From the NCBI RefSeq assembly GCF_017352215.1, contig NZ_CP071444.1, forward strand, positions 2,232,001-2,296,000: 64,000 nucleotides of DNA. The letters run 5' to 3'. Below are positions 55,015 to 63,378 of the stretch, piece by piece. The position numbers were made by a program, and so were the translations under genes. Numbering within the stretch: the first letter of the stretch is position 1; each line of letters opens with the position of its first letter. Under the pieces are notes generated by a model, which searched no databases, was not told where the DNA came from, and saw only the letters and a program-made list of their open reading frames with translations. Origin of the DNA: Alkalibacter rhizosphaerae (GTDB taxonomy: Bacteria > Bacillota > Clostridia > Eubacteriales > Alkalibacteraceae).

Positions 55015-55647
55015 GTGAAAATGGTAGAAGGTTCTTGTACAGATTTTGCAGTGCGTCTCGCATCCAAGGATGCCGTACCAGGTGGCGGCGGTGCCGCAGC
55101 ATTGGTAGGAGCCATTGGTACTGCATTGGCCAGCATGGTTGTGAATTTGACGTTGGGCAAGAAAAAGTATGCGGAGTATGAGGAAATCAACAAGGAGATC
55201 ATGGCCAAAGCACAAAAACTGCAGGACGACTTGTTGGCGATGGTAGATCTGGATGCAGAAAATTTCCTGCCACTGTCTAAAGCCTACGGCTTGCCAAAAG
55301 AGACAGAAGAGCAGCAGAAAATCAAGGAAGAAACCTTGGAAAAATGCTTGATTCAAGCATGTCAAGTTCCCGTAGATATCGTAAAAAAATCTTACGAAGC
55401 CATTTTGCTGCACCAGGAATTGGTGGATAAAGGATCGAAACTGGCAATTAGTGATGTGGGCGTTGGAGTTCAATGTCTGCGTGCAGCACTGATCAGTGGT
55501 TGGATCAACGTGGTCATCAACATCAACATGATCAAAAGTGAAGACTACGTCAAACAAATCAATGAAGAAGTAAAACCTTTGGTCGGGAAAGGAACAGCCA
55601 TCGCCGACGAAGTATATGCACAAGTGGAAGCGATGCTTTCTAAATAA
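55015..55647 (+). CDS. fchA: Methenyltetrahydrofolate cyclohydrolase (FchA type)
   Basis: This 210-residue protein of the formiminotransferase-cyclodeaminase family converts 10-formyl-THF to methenyl-THF. The N-terminal motif RLASKDAVPGGGGAAALVGAIGTALASMV (about 12-40), with the PGGGG loop that binds the cofactor, is diagnostic. Helices continue to a C-terminal KPLVGKGTAIADEVYAQVE. The start is GTG at 55015 behind AAGGAGAGTGAT. folD follows 30 nt later. A bifunctional FolD could also supply cyclohydrolase activity, so the two genes may overlap in function. Confidence 0.92.
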   Translation: MKMVEGSCTDFAVRLASKDAVPGGGGAAALVGAIGTALASMVVNLTLGKKKYAEYEEINKEIMAKAQKLQDDLLAMVDLDAENFLPLSKAYGLPKETEEQQKIKEETLEKCLIQACQVPVDIVKKSYEAILLHQELVDKGSKLAISDVGVGVQCLRAALISGWINVVININMIKSEDYVKQINEEVKPLVGKGTAIADEVYAQVEAMLSK

Positions 55648-55677
55648 ATTATAGAAACGAAAAATAGGAGGATTAGA

Positions 55678-56532
55678 ATGGGACAATTATTAGACGGTAA
55701 ACTGGTAGCAGCAAGCTTGAAAGAGGAAACATTACAGCAAGCGAACGAATTAAGAGAAAAAGGCATTGTGCCAAAACTGACCATTGTACGTGTTGGTGCG
55801 CAACCTAGTGACTTAGCGTATGAACGTGGAGCATTGAAGAGAATGGCAGCATGCAATATCGACGTGGAAGTAAAAGAATTGGATGCAGAGATCACTCAAG
55901 AAGATTTCGTAAAAGAATTGAAAGCAGTAAATGAAGATCCCGCGACCCACGGTATTCTGATCTTCAGACCCTTACCGAAACAATTAGATGAGAATGCCAT
56001 TCAATATGTCATCGCACCGGAGAAAGATGTTGACTGCTTCAGCCCCATCAACGTGGCAAAGATGAATGTTGGAGACAAAACCGGTTTGACACCTTGTACT
56101 CCCACGGCAGTAATGGAAATCCTTCGGCATTATGAGATCAATCCCACAGGGAAAGACTGCGTCGTCATTGGAGCTTCCAATGTTGTTGGACGACCGGTAT
56201 TTGAATTGTTGTTGAATGAAATGGCAACAGTGACTATTTGCCACATCGAAACAAAAGACTCTTCAAAATGGGCAAGACAAGCAGAGATCCTTGTTGTTGG
56301 AGTAGGCGTTCCGAGACTGGTTAAAGAAAACTGGGTATCGGAAGGAACCATTGTAGTGGATGTTGGAATCAACGTAGACAAAGAAGGAAAAATGTGTGGA
56401 GACGTAGATTTTGACAACATCGTGGATAAAGCATCCATGATCACTCCAGTACCAGGAGGAGTAGGTTCTGTTACCACTTCCGTTTTAGCAAAGCATGTAG
56501 TTAAAGCTTGTAAACAACAAAACGGACTATAA
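55678..56532 (+). CDS. folD: Methylenetetrahydrofolate dehydrogenase / cyclohydrolase
   Basis: This 284-residue enzyme reduces methenyl-THF to methylene-THF. Family features include IRTVRVG-like LTIVRVGAQPSDLAYERGALKRM (about 37-59), in which the usual YxxxK appears as YERGALK, ILIFRPLPKQLDENAI (about 95-110) and the nucleotide-binding VVIGASNVVGRPV (near 163). PTPGGVG is present as PVPGGVGSVTT near 260. The active-site Lys is shifted or missing relative to the YVRNK motif I expect, which could impair the cyclohydrolase step and explain the separate fchA. Confidence 0.93.
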   Translation: MGQLLDGKLVAASLKEETLQQANELREKGIVPKLTIVRVGAQPSDLAYERGALKRMAACNIDVEVKELDAEITQEDFVKELKAVNEDPATHGILIFRPLPKQLDENAIQYVIAPEKDVDCFSPINVAKMNVGDKTGLTPCTPTAVMEILRHYEINPTGKDCVVIGASNVVGRPVFELLLNEMATVTICHIETKDSSKWARQAEILVVGVGVPRLVKENWVSEGTIVVDVGINVDKEGKMCGDVDFDNIVDKASMITPVPGGVGSVTTSVLAKHVVKACKQQNGL

Positions 56533-56610
56533 GAACGATCGATCACAGGAAGCAAGCTGCAAGAATGATGTAAAGAAAAGGACCTGCATTCTGTGAGGTC
56601 GATGAAACTA

Positions 56611-56640
56611 AAAGCTTCCTAACAGTAGGAAGCTTTTTTT
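56611..56640 (+). terminator. Terminator after folD
   Basis: The AAAGCTTCCTA / TAGGAAGCTTT stem with ACAG loop ends in a T run. A smaller GACCT / AGGTC hairpin lies just upstream (56581-56600). Confidence 0.88.
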
Positions 56641-56648
56641 AAGATAGG

Positions 56649-57581
56649 ATGATGACAGTGTTTATCGATGCTCATGTACATATTTCTTTAAACGGAGACG
56701 ACGCAAAAAATTATCGTGAAAAACTACTGGAAGACTATTCTGTGGCAAGATCTCTGGTTCAAAAGACTTTTAGAGCCTACCGTGAGCGGGGGATCCTGGC
56801 GGTAAGAGACGGCGGCGACTGCATTGGACTTTATGAGTTGGCCAGATCTGTTGCCAGGGATGAGGGGATCATCTATAAAACGCCTGTTTATGGACTCTAC
56901 AAAAAAGGGTATTACGGTAAGCTGATCGGGCAACCGGTACAGGACAAGGGAGATATCCGTTGGTGCATGGAAGACCTTTTGGAAAAGAAAGCAGACTTTA
57001 TTAAGGTTGCGCTAAGTGGAATGATGTCTTTTGATGAGTATGGAGTTGCTGGAGATATCGGTTTTAGCAGGGAAGAGTTTCAATACTTGATGGATCTGGC
57101 CCATCATTACGGTTTAAAAGTCATGGTCCATGTCAATACGGCGCAAGGAGTGGACATGGCATTGGACTGCGGAGCCGACACCATCGAACACGGATACTAT
57201 TTGTCGGCGGAAGCTCTTCATCGCATGAAAGAGACCAACACCATATGGGTACCAACCTTGGCGCCCTTGGGCAATTTAGTGTATACCATGGATGAACGTT
57301 ACAAAACGGAGCGGAAAGTCATCCGGAAAATTTTTGAAAACCAATGCGAAAAAGTATATGAAGCTCATCATATGGGTGTGAAAATTGCTGTAGGGAGTGA
57401 TGCAGGAGCATATAAAGTGTATCATGGGTCCGGATTTTTTGATGAGCTGATATACCTGAATAAAGCTGGGATCCGAAAAAGAGATTTGATGAAACTGGCA
57501 TACGACAATGGTCTGGAAGCCTTGGGTATCAAACCAGAAGAGGCTTTATCGGCGGAAGCGCTGGTAGTGGAAGAAAGTTAG
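56649..57581 (+). CDS. Amidohydrolase-superfamily protein
   Basis: This 310-residue protein has the metal-dependent hydrolase barrel: HxH in DAHVHISL (His9/His11 from the first ATG), a candidate carboxylated Lys in ADFIKVALSG (near 118), His in VMVHVNTAQG (near 162) and IEHGYYL (near 183), and Asp in AVGSDAGAYK (near 255). It resembles imidazolonepropionase- and prolidase-like members, but the amide or cyclic substrate is unknown. Adjacent ATGs at 56649 and 56652 both lack a strong ribosome-binding site. The gene is followed 11 nt later by a TIM-barrel protein gene and is probably in its operon. Confidence 0.82.
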   Translation: MMTVFIDAHVHISLNGDDAKNYREKLLEDYSVARSLVQKTFRAYRERGILAVRDGGDCIGLYELARSVARDEGIIYKTPVYGLYKKGYYGKLIGQPVQDKGDIRWCMEDLLEKKADFIKVALSGMMSFDEYGVAGDIGFSREEFQYLMDLAHHYGLKVMVHVNTAQGVDMALDCGADTIEHGYYLSAEALHRMKETNTIWVPTLAPLGNLVYTMDERYKTERKVIRKIFENQCEKVYEAHHMGVKIAVGSDAGAYKVYHGSGFFDELIYLNKAGIRKRDLMKLAYDNGLEALGIKPEEALSAEALVVEES

Positions 57582-57592
57582 GTGGACATATA

Positions 57593-58372
57593 ATGAAAAA
57601 CAGCATATTTTCCTGGTATGGGTTTGTTCAGCCATTGAAAGAACGATTGGAATCCATTCGACGTGCCGGGTTTGATGGAGTGTCTCTATGGTGGGAAGAT
57701 GAAACATACCCTAAGATCATTAAGAAGGAAAAGATGCCTCAAATGGTCCGATCGGAAGGCCTTTATTTTGAAAACATCCATACACCATATCAAGACGTCA
57801 ATGATCTTTGGTCGGAAGAAAAGACCGTCCGAAACAAAACGATAGCAAGGTATATGGGATATTTGGATCAATGCAGTCAATTCAAGATCCCGGTCATGGT
57901 CATGCATGTTACTGATGTTGACGGTCCTAAGGAACTTCTTTCACAGGGTCTTGATTCATTTATGCAACTTCGGGAATACGGAACAAAATTGGGCGTTCGC
58001 ATTGCGGTGGAAAACACCAGGGATGCAGATCTGGTCGATGGTTTATTGACGCAACTCCAATCGGATCATTTCGGTCTTTGCTATGATTCGTCCCATGATT
58101 GGCTCGCCGGTCAAACGAAGGGGATGCTGCTGGAAAATTGGAGCCATCGGTTGTTCACTACCCATCTTTCGGATAATGACATGGAGAAGGATCGCCACTG
58201 GATTCCAGGTGATGGAGAAGTTGATTGGGATAAGTTGAAAATTTTACTCAAAAAAACCGATTTGGAGTATGCCTCCATGGAATTGGTGGGTAGCATCAAA
58301 TCAATGGAAGACCCGGATGAATTTTTAAAGAAAGCATATGAACAAATGAGAAAATTGGTGACGGGCCAATGA
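57593..58372 (+). CDS. TIM-barrel sugar-phosphate isomerase/epimerase-like protein
   Basis: This 259-residue protein belongs to the AP endonuclease 2 / xylose-isomerase-like superfamily. Metal ligands appear retained: His in ENIHTPY (near 62), Glu in VAVEN (near 141), Asp and His in CYDSSHDWL (near 163), His in THLSDND (near 196), HWIPGDGEVDW (near 205) and Glu in SMEL (near 228). These features fit an epimerase, isomerase or phosphodiesterase. It overlaps the next gene by 4 nt (ATGA), and both encode the same fold. Confidence 0.82.
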   Translation: MKNSIFSWYGFVQPLKERLESIRRAGFDGVSLWWEDETYPKIIKKEKMPQMVRSEGLYFENIHTPYQDVNDLWSEEKTVRNKTIARYMGYLDQCSQFKIPVMVMHVTDVDGPKELLSQGLDSFMQLREYGTKLGVRIAVENTRDADLVDGLLTQLQSDHFGLCYDSSHDWLAGQTKGMLLENWSHRLFTTHLSDNDMEKDRHWIPGDGEVDWDKLKILLKKTDLEYASMELVGSIKSMEDPDEFLKKAYEQMRKLVTGQ

Positions 58373-59352
58373 AAATTCTCATGAACATGGTGAATCACGA
58401 AAGTAAATTAAATTGGTTTCACAACGATTGGCATCAACTTGCTACTTATTTGAAAGACATGAAATTGGATGGGACGGAATTGATTTTTCATCAAGACTAT
58501 AATGTTGACAATATTCCCCAGGAACTGGCCGTAGGGATCCACATGACTTATTGGCCCACGTGGCTTGATTTTTGGCGGGGCAACAAAGAAGCATTGAAAA
58601 AACAATTTCTGAATATGGAGAATGTGGCATTTTATTATGGTGATTTCGATCCGACTGTGTTGATCAAAAAATACCAACAGGAATTAAAAACGGCATTGGA
58701 ATTGAAGATGGAGTATGCGGTCGTTCATGTGTCCCATGTGGAAGTGGAGGACACATATACATGGGATTTCAAGTATTCCGACGAGGAAGTGCTTGACGCA
58801 ACCGCAGAGTTCATCAATGCAACCATGGAAGGAATGGATCCTGCCATTGCTTTGCTCTTCGAGAACTTATGGTGGCCTGGGTTGAATTTTAAAGATCCGG
58901 AAGCAACAGCAGCATTTTTTGAAAAGATCCATTATCCAAACAAAGGATTCATGCTGGATATCGGACACTTGATGATAACCAATCCCTTATTGCGGGATCT
59001 GGAAGAAGCGGGAGCTTATATTTTGGAAGTATTGAAACAGAACCAGTCAATGATCCCATATATTCGAGGCATCCATTTGAATCAGGCCTTGACGGGGCAG
59101 TATGTTTCGCAAGATCATGGAAAACGATTGGAAGAAATGCGCTGCTGCGATGATTATTGGGATATGTTGGGTCATGCCAGAGAGCATATAGGCAACATCG
59201 ACCAACATACTCCCTTTGGACATGGATCCATAAGGGATATTATAGCATTGATCCAACCGGACTTTCTGGTGTATGAATTTTTGCCGGAAGATCGAGATTC
59301 TTTGACAAAAATGATCTTGTTTCAACATCAAGTACTTGGAATTTCTTTATAA
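58369..59352 (+). CDS. TIM-barrel AP-endonuclease-2-superfamily protein, candidate cobamide-remodelling enzyme
   Basis: This 327-residue barrel has probable metal ligands in GIHMTYWPTW (near 58), VVHVSHVEVED (near 115), LLFENLWWPG (near 163), LDIGHLM (near 196), GIHLNQAL (near 230) and YEFLPED (near 303). It is longer than its neighbour and not a DNA-repair endonuclease IV by motif. CbiR, which hydrolyses the nucleotide loop of cobamides, belongs to this superfamily and is often near cobamide genes. The cobalamin riboswitch and cobT lie directly downstream here. That role is an inference from context only. Confidence 0.75.
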   Translation: MKILMNMVNHESKLNWFHNDWHQLATYLKDMKLDGTELIFHQDYNVDNIPQELAVGIHMTYWPTWLDFWRGNKEALKKQFLNMENVAFYYGDFDPTVLIKKYQQELKTALELKMEYAVVHVSHVEVEDTYTWDFKYSDEEVLDATAEFINATMEGMDPAIALLFENLWWPGLNFKDPEATAAFFEKIHYPNKGFMLDIGHLMITNPLLRDLEEAGAYILEVLKQNQSMIPYIRGIHLNQALTGQYVSQDHGKRLEEMRCCDDYWDMLGHAREHIGNIDQHTPFGHGSIRDIIALIQPDFLVYEFLPEDRDSLTKMILFQHQVLGISL

Positions 59353-59364
59353 ATTTGATATAAT
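59336..59364 (+). promoter_or_regulatory. Promoter of the cobT operon
   Basis: TTGGAA (59336-59341) and a perfect TATAAT (59359-59364) are spaced by 17 nt. The -35 box lies inside the end of the upstream gene. Confidence 0.6.
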
Positions 59365-59382
59365 GTCATTAATTCAATATAA

Positions 59383-59533
59383 GAGTACAGGTGCCCGCTA
59401 GGGAGAATAGGGAACCGGATGAAAATTCCGGACGGACCCGCCACTGTAAGGTTGAGTAGATGTCGATCCACCGGAAACGGGAAGGGACATTGGAGCGATG
59501 AAACCGAGTCAGGAGACCTGCCTGTGTTCTGTC
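59383..59533 (+). promoter_or_regulatory. Cobalamin riboswitch
   Basis: The leader shows the conserved elements in order: GTGCCC start, GGGAA, CCGGATGAAAATTCCGG, ACCCGCCACTGTAAGG, and the B12 box region GAGTCAGGAGACCTGCC (about 59506-59522). It should shut off cobT and the downstream transporter gene when adenosylcobamide is sufficient. Confidence 0.95.
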
Positions 59534-59548
59534 AGCGTAAATGATGGC

Positions 59549-59590
59549 AAAGTTTACGGTCTTATTTTTATGAGATCGTGAACTTTTTTT
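59549..59590 (+). terminator. Riboswitch-controlled terminator before cobT
   Basis: AAAGTTTACGGTCTTAT and ATGAGATCGTGAACTTT pair with a few wobbles and are followed by a T run. This hairpin directly after the cobalamin riboswitch suggests control by premature termination. Confidence 0.8.
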
Positions 59591-59650
59591 ATTGCCGTCC
59601 ATTGGAGCTGACCCCAGTGGTTCGAAAACACAATAACGGGAGGTAAGAAA

Positions 59651-60700
59651 ATGAAAATCATGGAAAAGGTACTGAAAAACATCGAAAAGGTGGACGAAAG
59701 TCAAAAAGCCCAGATGCAGGAGTATGTAGATGGTTTGCTCAAACCTATGGGAAGCCTGGGTGTGCTGGAGGGCATTGCCGTGCAAGTGGCTGGAATCGAT
59801 CCGGAACTGTTTAACAAGCCGACAAAAAAGGCGGTGCTGGTGTTCGCAGGGGATCATGGGATCTGTGAAGAAGGCATCACCAGTGCACCACAACCGGTAA
59901 CGGCATTGATGACCAATTTTATAGCGAATGGGAAAAGCGGTGTTGGTGCCATATCTCGACAAGCCGGTGCCGACGTGATCGTTACGGACGTGGGAGTCAA
60001 TGCGACTTTGGATAACCCCAACGTGCGCAACAAAAAGGTTCGATTTGGAACGGGAAACATGGTCAAGGAAACAGCCATGACCAGGGAAGAGGCCGTTCAA
60101 GCATTGGAGATCGGAATGGAAACGGCTTTGGAGATGATCGACAAGGGATATAACGTTTTGGCAACCGGAGAAATGGGCATTGGAAACACAACTCCAAGCT
60201 CCGCTATTTTCAGTGTATTTGGGAATATCGATCCCCAGGAGGTCACCGGCATTGGCGCCAATTTGAGTTCTGATCTTTTGGATAAAAAATCGGAAGTGAT
60301 CCGACGAGCCATTGAAAAGCACCAACCAGACCCGCAAGACCCAATAGATGTATTGTATAAAGTTGGAGGATTGGAGATTGCGGCAATGGCAGGAGCCATG
60401 CTTGCCGGAGCCAGTAAAAAAGTACCGGTGCTGATCGACGGTTTTATTTCCAGTGCCGCCGCGGCTATTGCCGTTAAAATGGATCCCTGCGTCAATGATT
60501 ATTTGATTTGTTCTCATGCTTCCGCAGAAAAAGGTGCACAAAAGGGACTGGAGCTTATTGGATTCAAGCCTTACCTTTACATGGACATGCGACTGGGAGA
60601 AGGCAGCGGTGCTGCATTGGCCTTCAACGTCGTCGATGCAGCCATATCCATGGTCAACAATATGGGAACATATGCTGAAGCCGGCATTGATGTGGTTTGA
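59651..60700 (+). CDS. cobT: Nicotinate-nucleotide-dimethylbenzimidazole phosphoribosyltransferase
   Basis: This 349-residue enzyme activates the lower-ligand base (dimethylbenzimidazole or another) to its alpha-riboside phosphate for the cobamide nucleotide loop. Typical segments are LKPMGSLGVLEGIAVQVAG (about 29-47), VFAGDHGICEEGITSAPQ (about 64-81), GEMGIGNTTPSSAI (about 173-186, with catalytic Glu174 nearby) and AGASKKVPVLIDGFISSAAA (near 255). Length is normal. It lies behind the cobalamin riboswitch and is translationally close to an ECF transporter gene. It supports the many corrinoid proteins of this window. Confidence 0.96.
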   Translation: MKIMEKVLKNIEKVDESQKAQMQEYVDGLLKPMGSLGVLEGIAVQVAGIDPELFNKPTKKAVLVFAGDHGICEEGITSAPQPVTALMTNFIANGKSGVGAISRQAGADVIVTDVGVNATLDNPNVRNKKVRFGTGNMVKETAMTREEAVQALEIGMETALEMIDKGYNVLATGEMGIGNTTPSSAIFSVFGNIDPQEVTGIGANLSSDLLDKKSEVIRRAIEKHQPDPQDPIDVLYKVGGLEIAAMAGAMLAGASKKVPVLIDGFISSAAAAIAVKMDPCVNDYLICSHASAEKGAQKGLELIGFKPYLYMDMRLGEGSGAALAFNVVDAAISMVNNMGTYAEAGIDVV

Positions 60701-60711
60701 GGGTGACTGGG

Positions 60712-61215
60712 ATGAATACGAAAAAAATGGTATTGATCGCATTATTTGTTGCCATGTCCTTTGTAGGAGCGCAGATCAAACTGGTATATTCCATTGCGCT
60801 GGATGCATTGCCCGCATTTTTGGCAGCTGCAGTGCTGGGTCCCATACCAGGTGCATTGGTTGGATTCCTTGGTCATATGCTGACAGCATTGACTTCAGGA
60901 TTCCCGTTCACTATGATCATCCATTTGGTCATTGCAGTGACCATGGCTGTTATTTGCTGGACATTTGGAAAAGGATACGGAAAACTTCCCTGGATCGGAA
61001 ATGTTGGGTTGGCAGTTTTTCTAAACGGCATTGTTGCAACATTGTTGTCGGTGGTTGCCATGGAATGGGCAGGCATCGTACCCCAGTGGCAAGCCATGTT
61101 TCTGGCGCTGATAGGACCGCTTACTTTAGCTAGCGCAGTAAACGTCGGTTTGGCCGGAATACTGGCATTGGCCTTGGAAAAAAGAGGAGTATTAAAAGAA
61201 GTTAAGCTTAAGTAA
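60712..61215 (+). CDS. ECF transporter S component, probably for a corrinoid or lower-ligand precursor
   Basis: This 167-residue membrane protein has five or six hydrophobic spans. The start KMVLIALFVAMSFVGAQIKL and FLAAAVLGPIPGALVGFLGHMLTAL show the G-rich pattern of ECF S components. Control by the cobalamin riboswitch through cobT points to a corrinoid, alpha-ribazole or benzimidazole as substrate (CbrT- or CblT-like), but the sequence alone does not decide. ATG 60712 follows GAGGGTG 6 nt upstream, and a TTG at 60697 is less likely. Confidence 0.78.
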   Translation: MNTKKMVLIALFVAMSFVGAQIKLVYSIALDALPAFLAAAVLGPIPGALVGFLGHMLTALTSGFPFTMIIHLVIAVTMAVICWTFGKGYGKLPWIGNVGLAVFLNGIVATLLSVVAMEWAGIVPQWQAMFLALIGPLTLASAVNVGLAGILALALEKRGVLKEVKLK

Positions 61216-61259
61216 TACTTTAGTGTTCCCTTCATTTACAAAAAAACAATGAAATACCT

Positions 61260-61279
61260 ATAGAATTTTTAAATTCTAT
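61260..61279. promoter_or_regulatory. 20-bp palindrome upstream of the tetR-type gene
   Basis: ATAGAATTT and AAATTCTAT form perfect 9-bp arms around TT. It lies just before a TAAAAT box (61282-61287) and 78 bp before the regulator start, a typical place for an autoregulatory operator. Confidence 0.5.
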
Positions 61280-61357
61280 GTTAAAATGTTTATTAAGCAA
61301 AAAAAAAGGTAAATATGTTTGTGTATAAAGAAAACGTAAAATGAAAGGAACGGATCA

Positions 61358-62005
61358 ATGAGATATAAAAAAGGATTTGAAACAAAAGAAAACATCATCC
61401 GGGTAGCTAAGGAGATGTTCTATGAGATGGGGTACACCAAGTCTACTGTACAAAAGATCGCTGACAATGCCAGCATCCCTTTGGGGTTGATTCCATATTA
61501 CTTCAAAACAAAAGACAATATCGTTCTGGAGATCAATTCCAAGTTCTACTTGCTGATCCACGAGTTTGTCAATAATCGCTTGAACGTCAAAAAAAATTCG
61601 TACTTGAAATTGTACATCGTGACGGCAATCTATTACGAAATCATATTGACGGATACCCACAACCGTAAATTCTTTTACGAAGTGCTTCGGAACAAGTCCA
61701 ACTTCCGATCGTTGAGTTTCAGCGTGGAGAGGATCTACAAAATGATCGCCAAGGAGTTTGAGTTGGAATTCGATCAAACGGATATCGACTGCCTGATGAT
61801 CTCGGAGTTTGGTGCGAGAAGAGAATTGTTGCTCAACTACTGTGAGGGTCATTTGGATGTGGATCTGGACTACCTGCTGAAGAAACTTTCTTCATTGACT
61901 GGACGCCTATTTGGGATCCCTTCGGAAACCATAGCAGATTACCACCGACAATACCAAGAGTTTAAAGAAGCGTACGATTACAGTGCCATCAAATTTTTGG
62001 TGTAA
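61358..62005 (+). CDS. TetR-family transcriptional regulator
   Basis: This is a 215-residue regulator. The N-terminal HTH (about 8-55) reads ETKENIIRVAKEMFYEMGYTKSTVQKIADNASIPLGLIPYYFKTKDNI, the standard TetR layout with YYF at the end of the recognition region. The C-terminal ligand-binding domain (about 60-215) has no recognisable family signature. It is monocistronic and its target is not evident, because the neighbours face the other way or belong to the cobT operon. It is preceded by a perfect 20-bp palindrome. Confidence 0.87.
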   Translation: MRYKKGFETKENIIRVAKEMFYEMGYTKSTVQKIADNASIPLGLIPYYFKTKDNIVLEINSKFYLLIHEFVNNRLNVKKNSYLKLYIVTAIYYEIILTDTHNRKFFYEVLRNKSNFRSLSFSVERIYKMIAKEFELEFDQTDIDCLMISEFGARRELLLNYCEGHLDVDLDYLLKKLSSLTGRLFGIPSETIADYHRQYQEFKEAYDYSAIKFLV

Positions 62006-62022
62006 ATAAAAAGGATAAAGCA

Positions 62023-62058
62023 AGCCACTTCACAGATCCTGCGAAGTGGCTGTTTTTT
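62023..62058. terminator. Terminator between tetR-type gene and folC
   Basis: The AGCCACTTC / GAAGTGGCT stem (62023-62031, 62043-62051) has an 11-nt loop and is followed by a T run. The A-rich 5' side allows bidirectional use. Confidence 0.85.
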
Positions 62059-63358
62059 ATGCCAGTAAACTTTTTAATGCGGTTCTCGCTTCCCCGATCA
62101 TGTACAGGGACCCGACAAACAGGGTGGCCTCCTCTTTTGGGGCAGACAAGGCAAGTTTTGCTCCTTCCATGGCATCGGCCAAAGGGAGAGCTGGAGCACT
62201 TAATTCCGTTTCTATGTAGCTGGCCAGCGCCTCTGCGGATAAAGCCCGATCGCTGTCCGGTGTGACTGTATAGAATTTCTCCACATAAGGGAGGATGGTC
62301 CGCAACATGGTGTCATAGTCCTTGTCTCCCAATATTCCGATGACCACATTCAGTTTTCGATTCAAATACTTGTCCAATGTTTTTGCCAATGCCTCAAATC
62401 CATTAACGTTGTGAGCACCATCGATGATCACCAGGGGATCCTCTGAAATCTTTTCGAAGCGTCCGGTGAATTTCAAGGTGTCCATTCCTCTTTGGACGGC
62501 ATCTGTCGTTATGGCAAATCCTTTTTCCTTTAAAACTTCCAAAGCGGACAAGGCTACTGTACTGTTGTAGATCTGATGATCCCCAAGCAAAGGAAGTTTG
62601 AATTCCATGGAATGCCACGGACTCTTTTCGTTGGAATAGCGAAGAAGTTGTCCGGACAAGTCAGAACGGATGGATGTGACATAACCAAAATCAGGGATAC
62701 GATAGGGTGCCTGTTTCTTTTCGCACTCCTGGATCAATACGTCCATAACACTTTGTTCCTGAGGATAGATGACAACAGGACAGCCATCCTTGATAATACC
62801 CGCCTTTTCAAAGGCGATTTTTTCTACGGTATCCCCCAAGTAATCCGTGTGGTCCATGCCTATAGTGGTGATAATGGATACTTCAGGTGCTTTGATCACG
62901 TTGGTTGCATCGAGACGACCGCCCATTCCAACCTCAAGCACAACGATCTCCACATTTTCTTCATAAAAATATTGGAAACCGATGGCTGTGACCACTTCAA
63001 ATTCCGATGGAGACGGATGACCGTTTTTCATCATGCGGCCTACGGCATCCTTGATAGTGGAAGTCACTTCACCCAAGCGGTCCTTGTCGATTTTTACACC
63101 GTCGATTTGGATCCGTTCTGTAAACTCTTCCAAAAATGGCGAGATGAATAAACCAGTCTTGTATCCGCTTTCTTTCAAGGTATAATGGATCATGTGGGCA
63201 GTAGATCCTTTTCCGTTTGTACCGGCTACGTGGACGTACTTCATTTTGTCTTGCGGATCGCCAAGTTCATTTAGTAGGATACGAATGTTTTCCAGTCCTA
63301 ATTTGACACCGAATTTATAGGTTTCAGAGATATAGTCTAATGCTTCTTGATAGTTCAT
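62057..63358 (-). CDS. folC: Folylpolyglutamate synthase / dihydrofolate synthase
   Basis: This 433-residue ligase adds glutamates to folates so that they are retained and bound by C1 enzymes. The P-loop is HVAGTNGKGSTAHMI (about 43-57). EVGMGGRLDATNVI (about 144-157) and ITTIGMDHTDYLGDT (about 165-179) are characteristic, and IIDGAHNVNGFEAL (near 310) opens the C-terminal domain. The start at 63358 follows AAAGGAG. It lies 20 nt behind an EamA transporter gene on the same strand. In this gene neighbourhood it would serve the folate-dependent methyl branch. Confidence 0.93.
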   Translation of the reverse strand: MNYQEALDYISETYKFGVKLGLENIRILLNELGDPQDKMKYVHVAGTNGKGSTAHMIHYTLKESGYKTGLFISPFLEEFTERIQIDGVKIDKDRLGEVTSTIKDAVGRMMKNGHPSPSEFEVVTAIGFQYFYEENVEIVVLEVGMGGRLDATNVIKAPEVSIITTIGMDHTDYLGDTVEKIAFEKAGIIKDGCPVVIYPQEQSVMDVLIQECEKKQAPYRIPDFGYVTSIRSDLSGQLLRYSNEKSPWHSMEFKLPLLGDHQIYNSTVALSALEVLKEKGFAITTDAVQRGMDTLKFTGRFEKISEDPLVIIDGAHNVNGFEALAKTLDKYLNRKLNVVIGILGDKDYDTMLRTILPYVEKFYTVTPDSDRALSAEALASYIETELSAPALPLADAMEGAKLALSAPKEEATLFVGSLYMIGEARTALKSLLA

Positions 63359-63378
63359 GGGAGACTCCTTTCATTTGT

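Noticed and set aside
58369-59352. Reading the TIM-barrel protein as endonuclease IV (DNA repair)
   Set aside because: Although the superfamily is shared, the spacing of the metal-binding motifs and the length differ from Nfo, and the context is cobamide metabolism.
59369-60742. Long open frame (457 codons) on the minus strand opposite cobT
   Set aside because: It runs antisense through the cobalamin riboswitch and all of cobT, shows no recognisable domain and has a composition expected of an antisense shadow.
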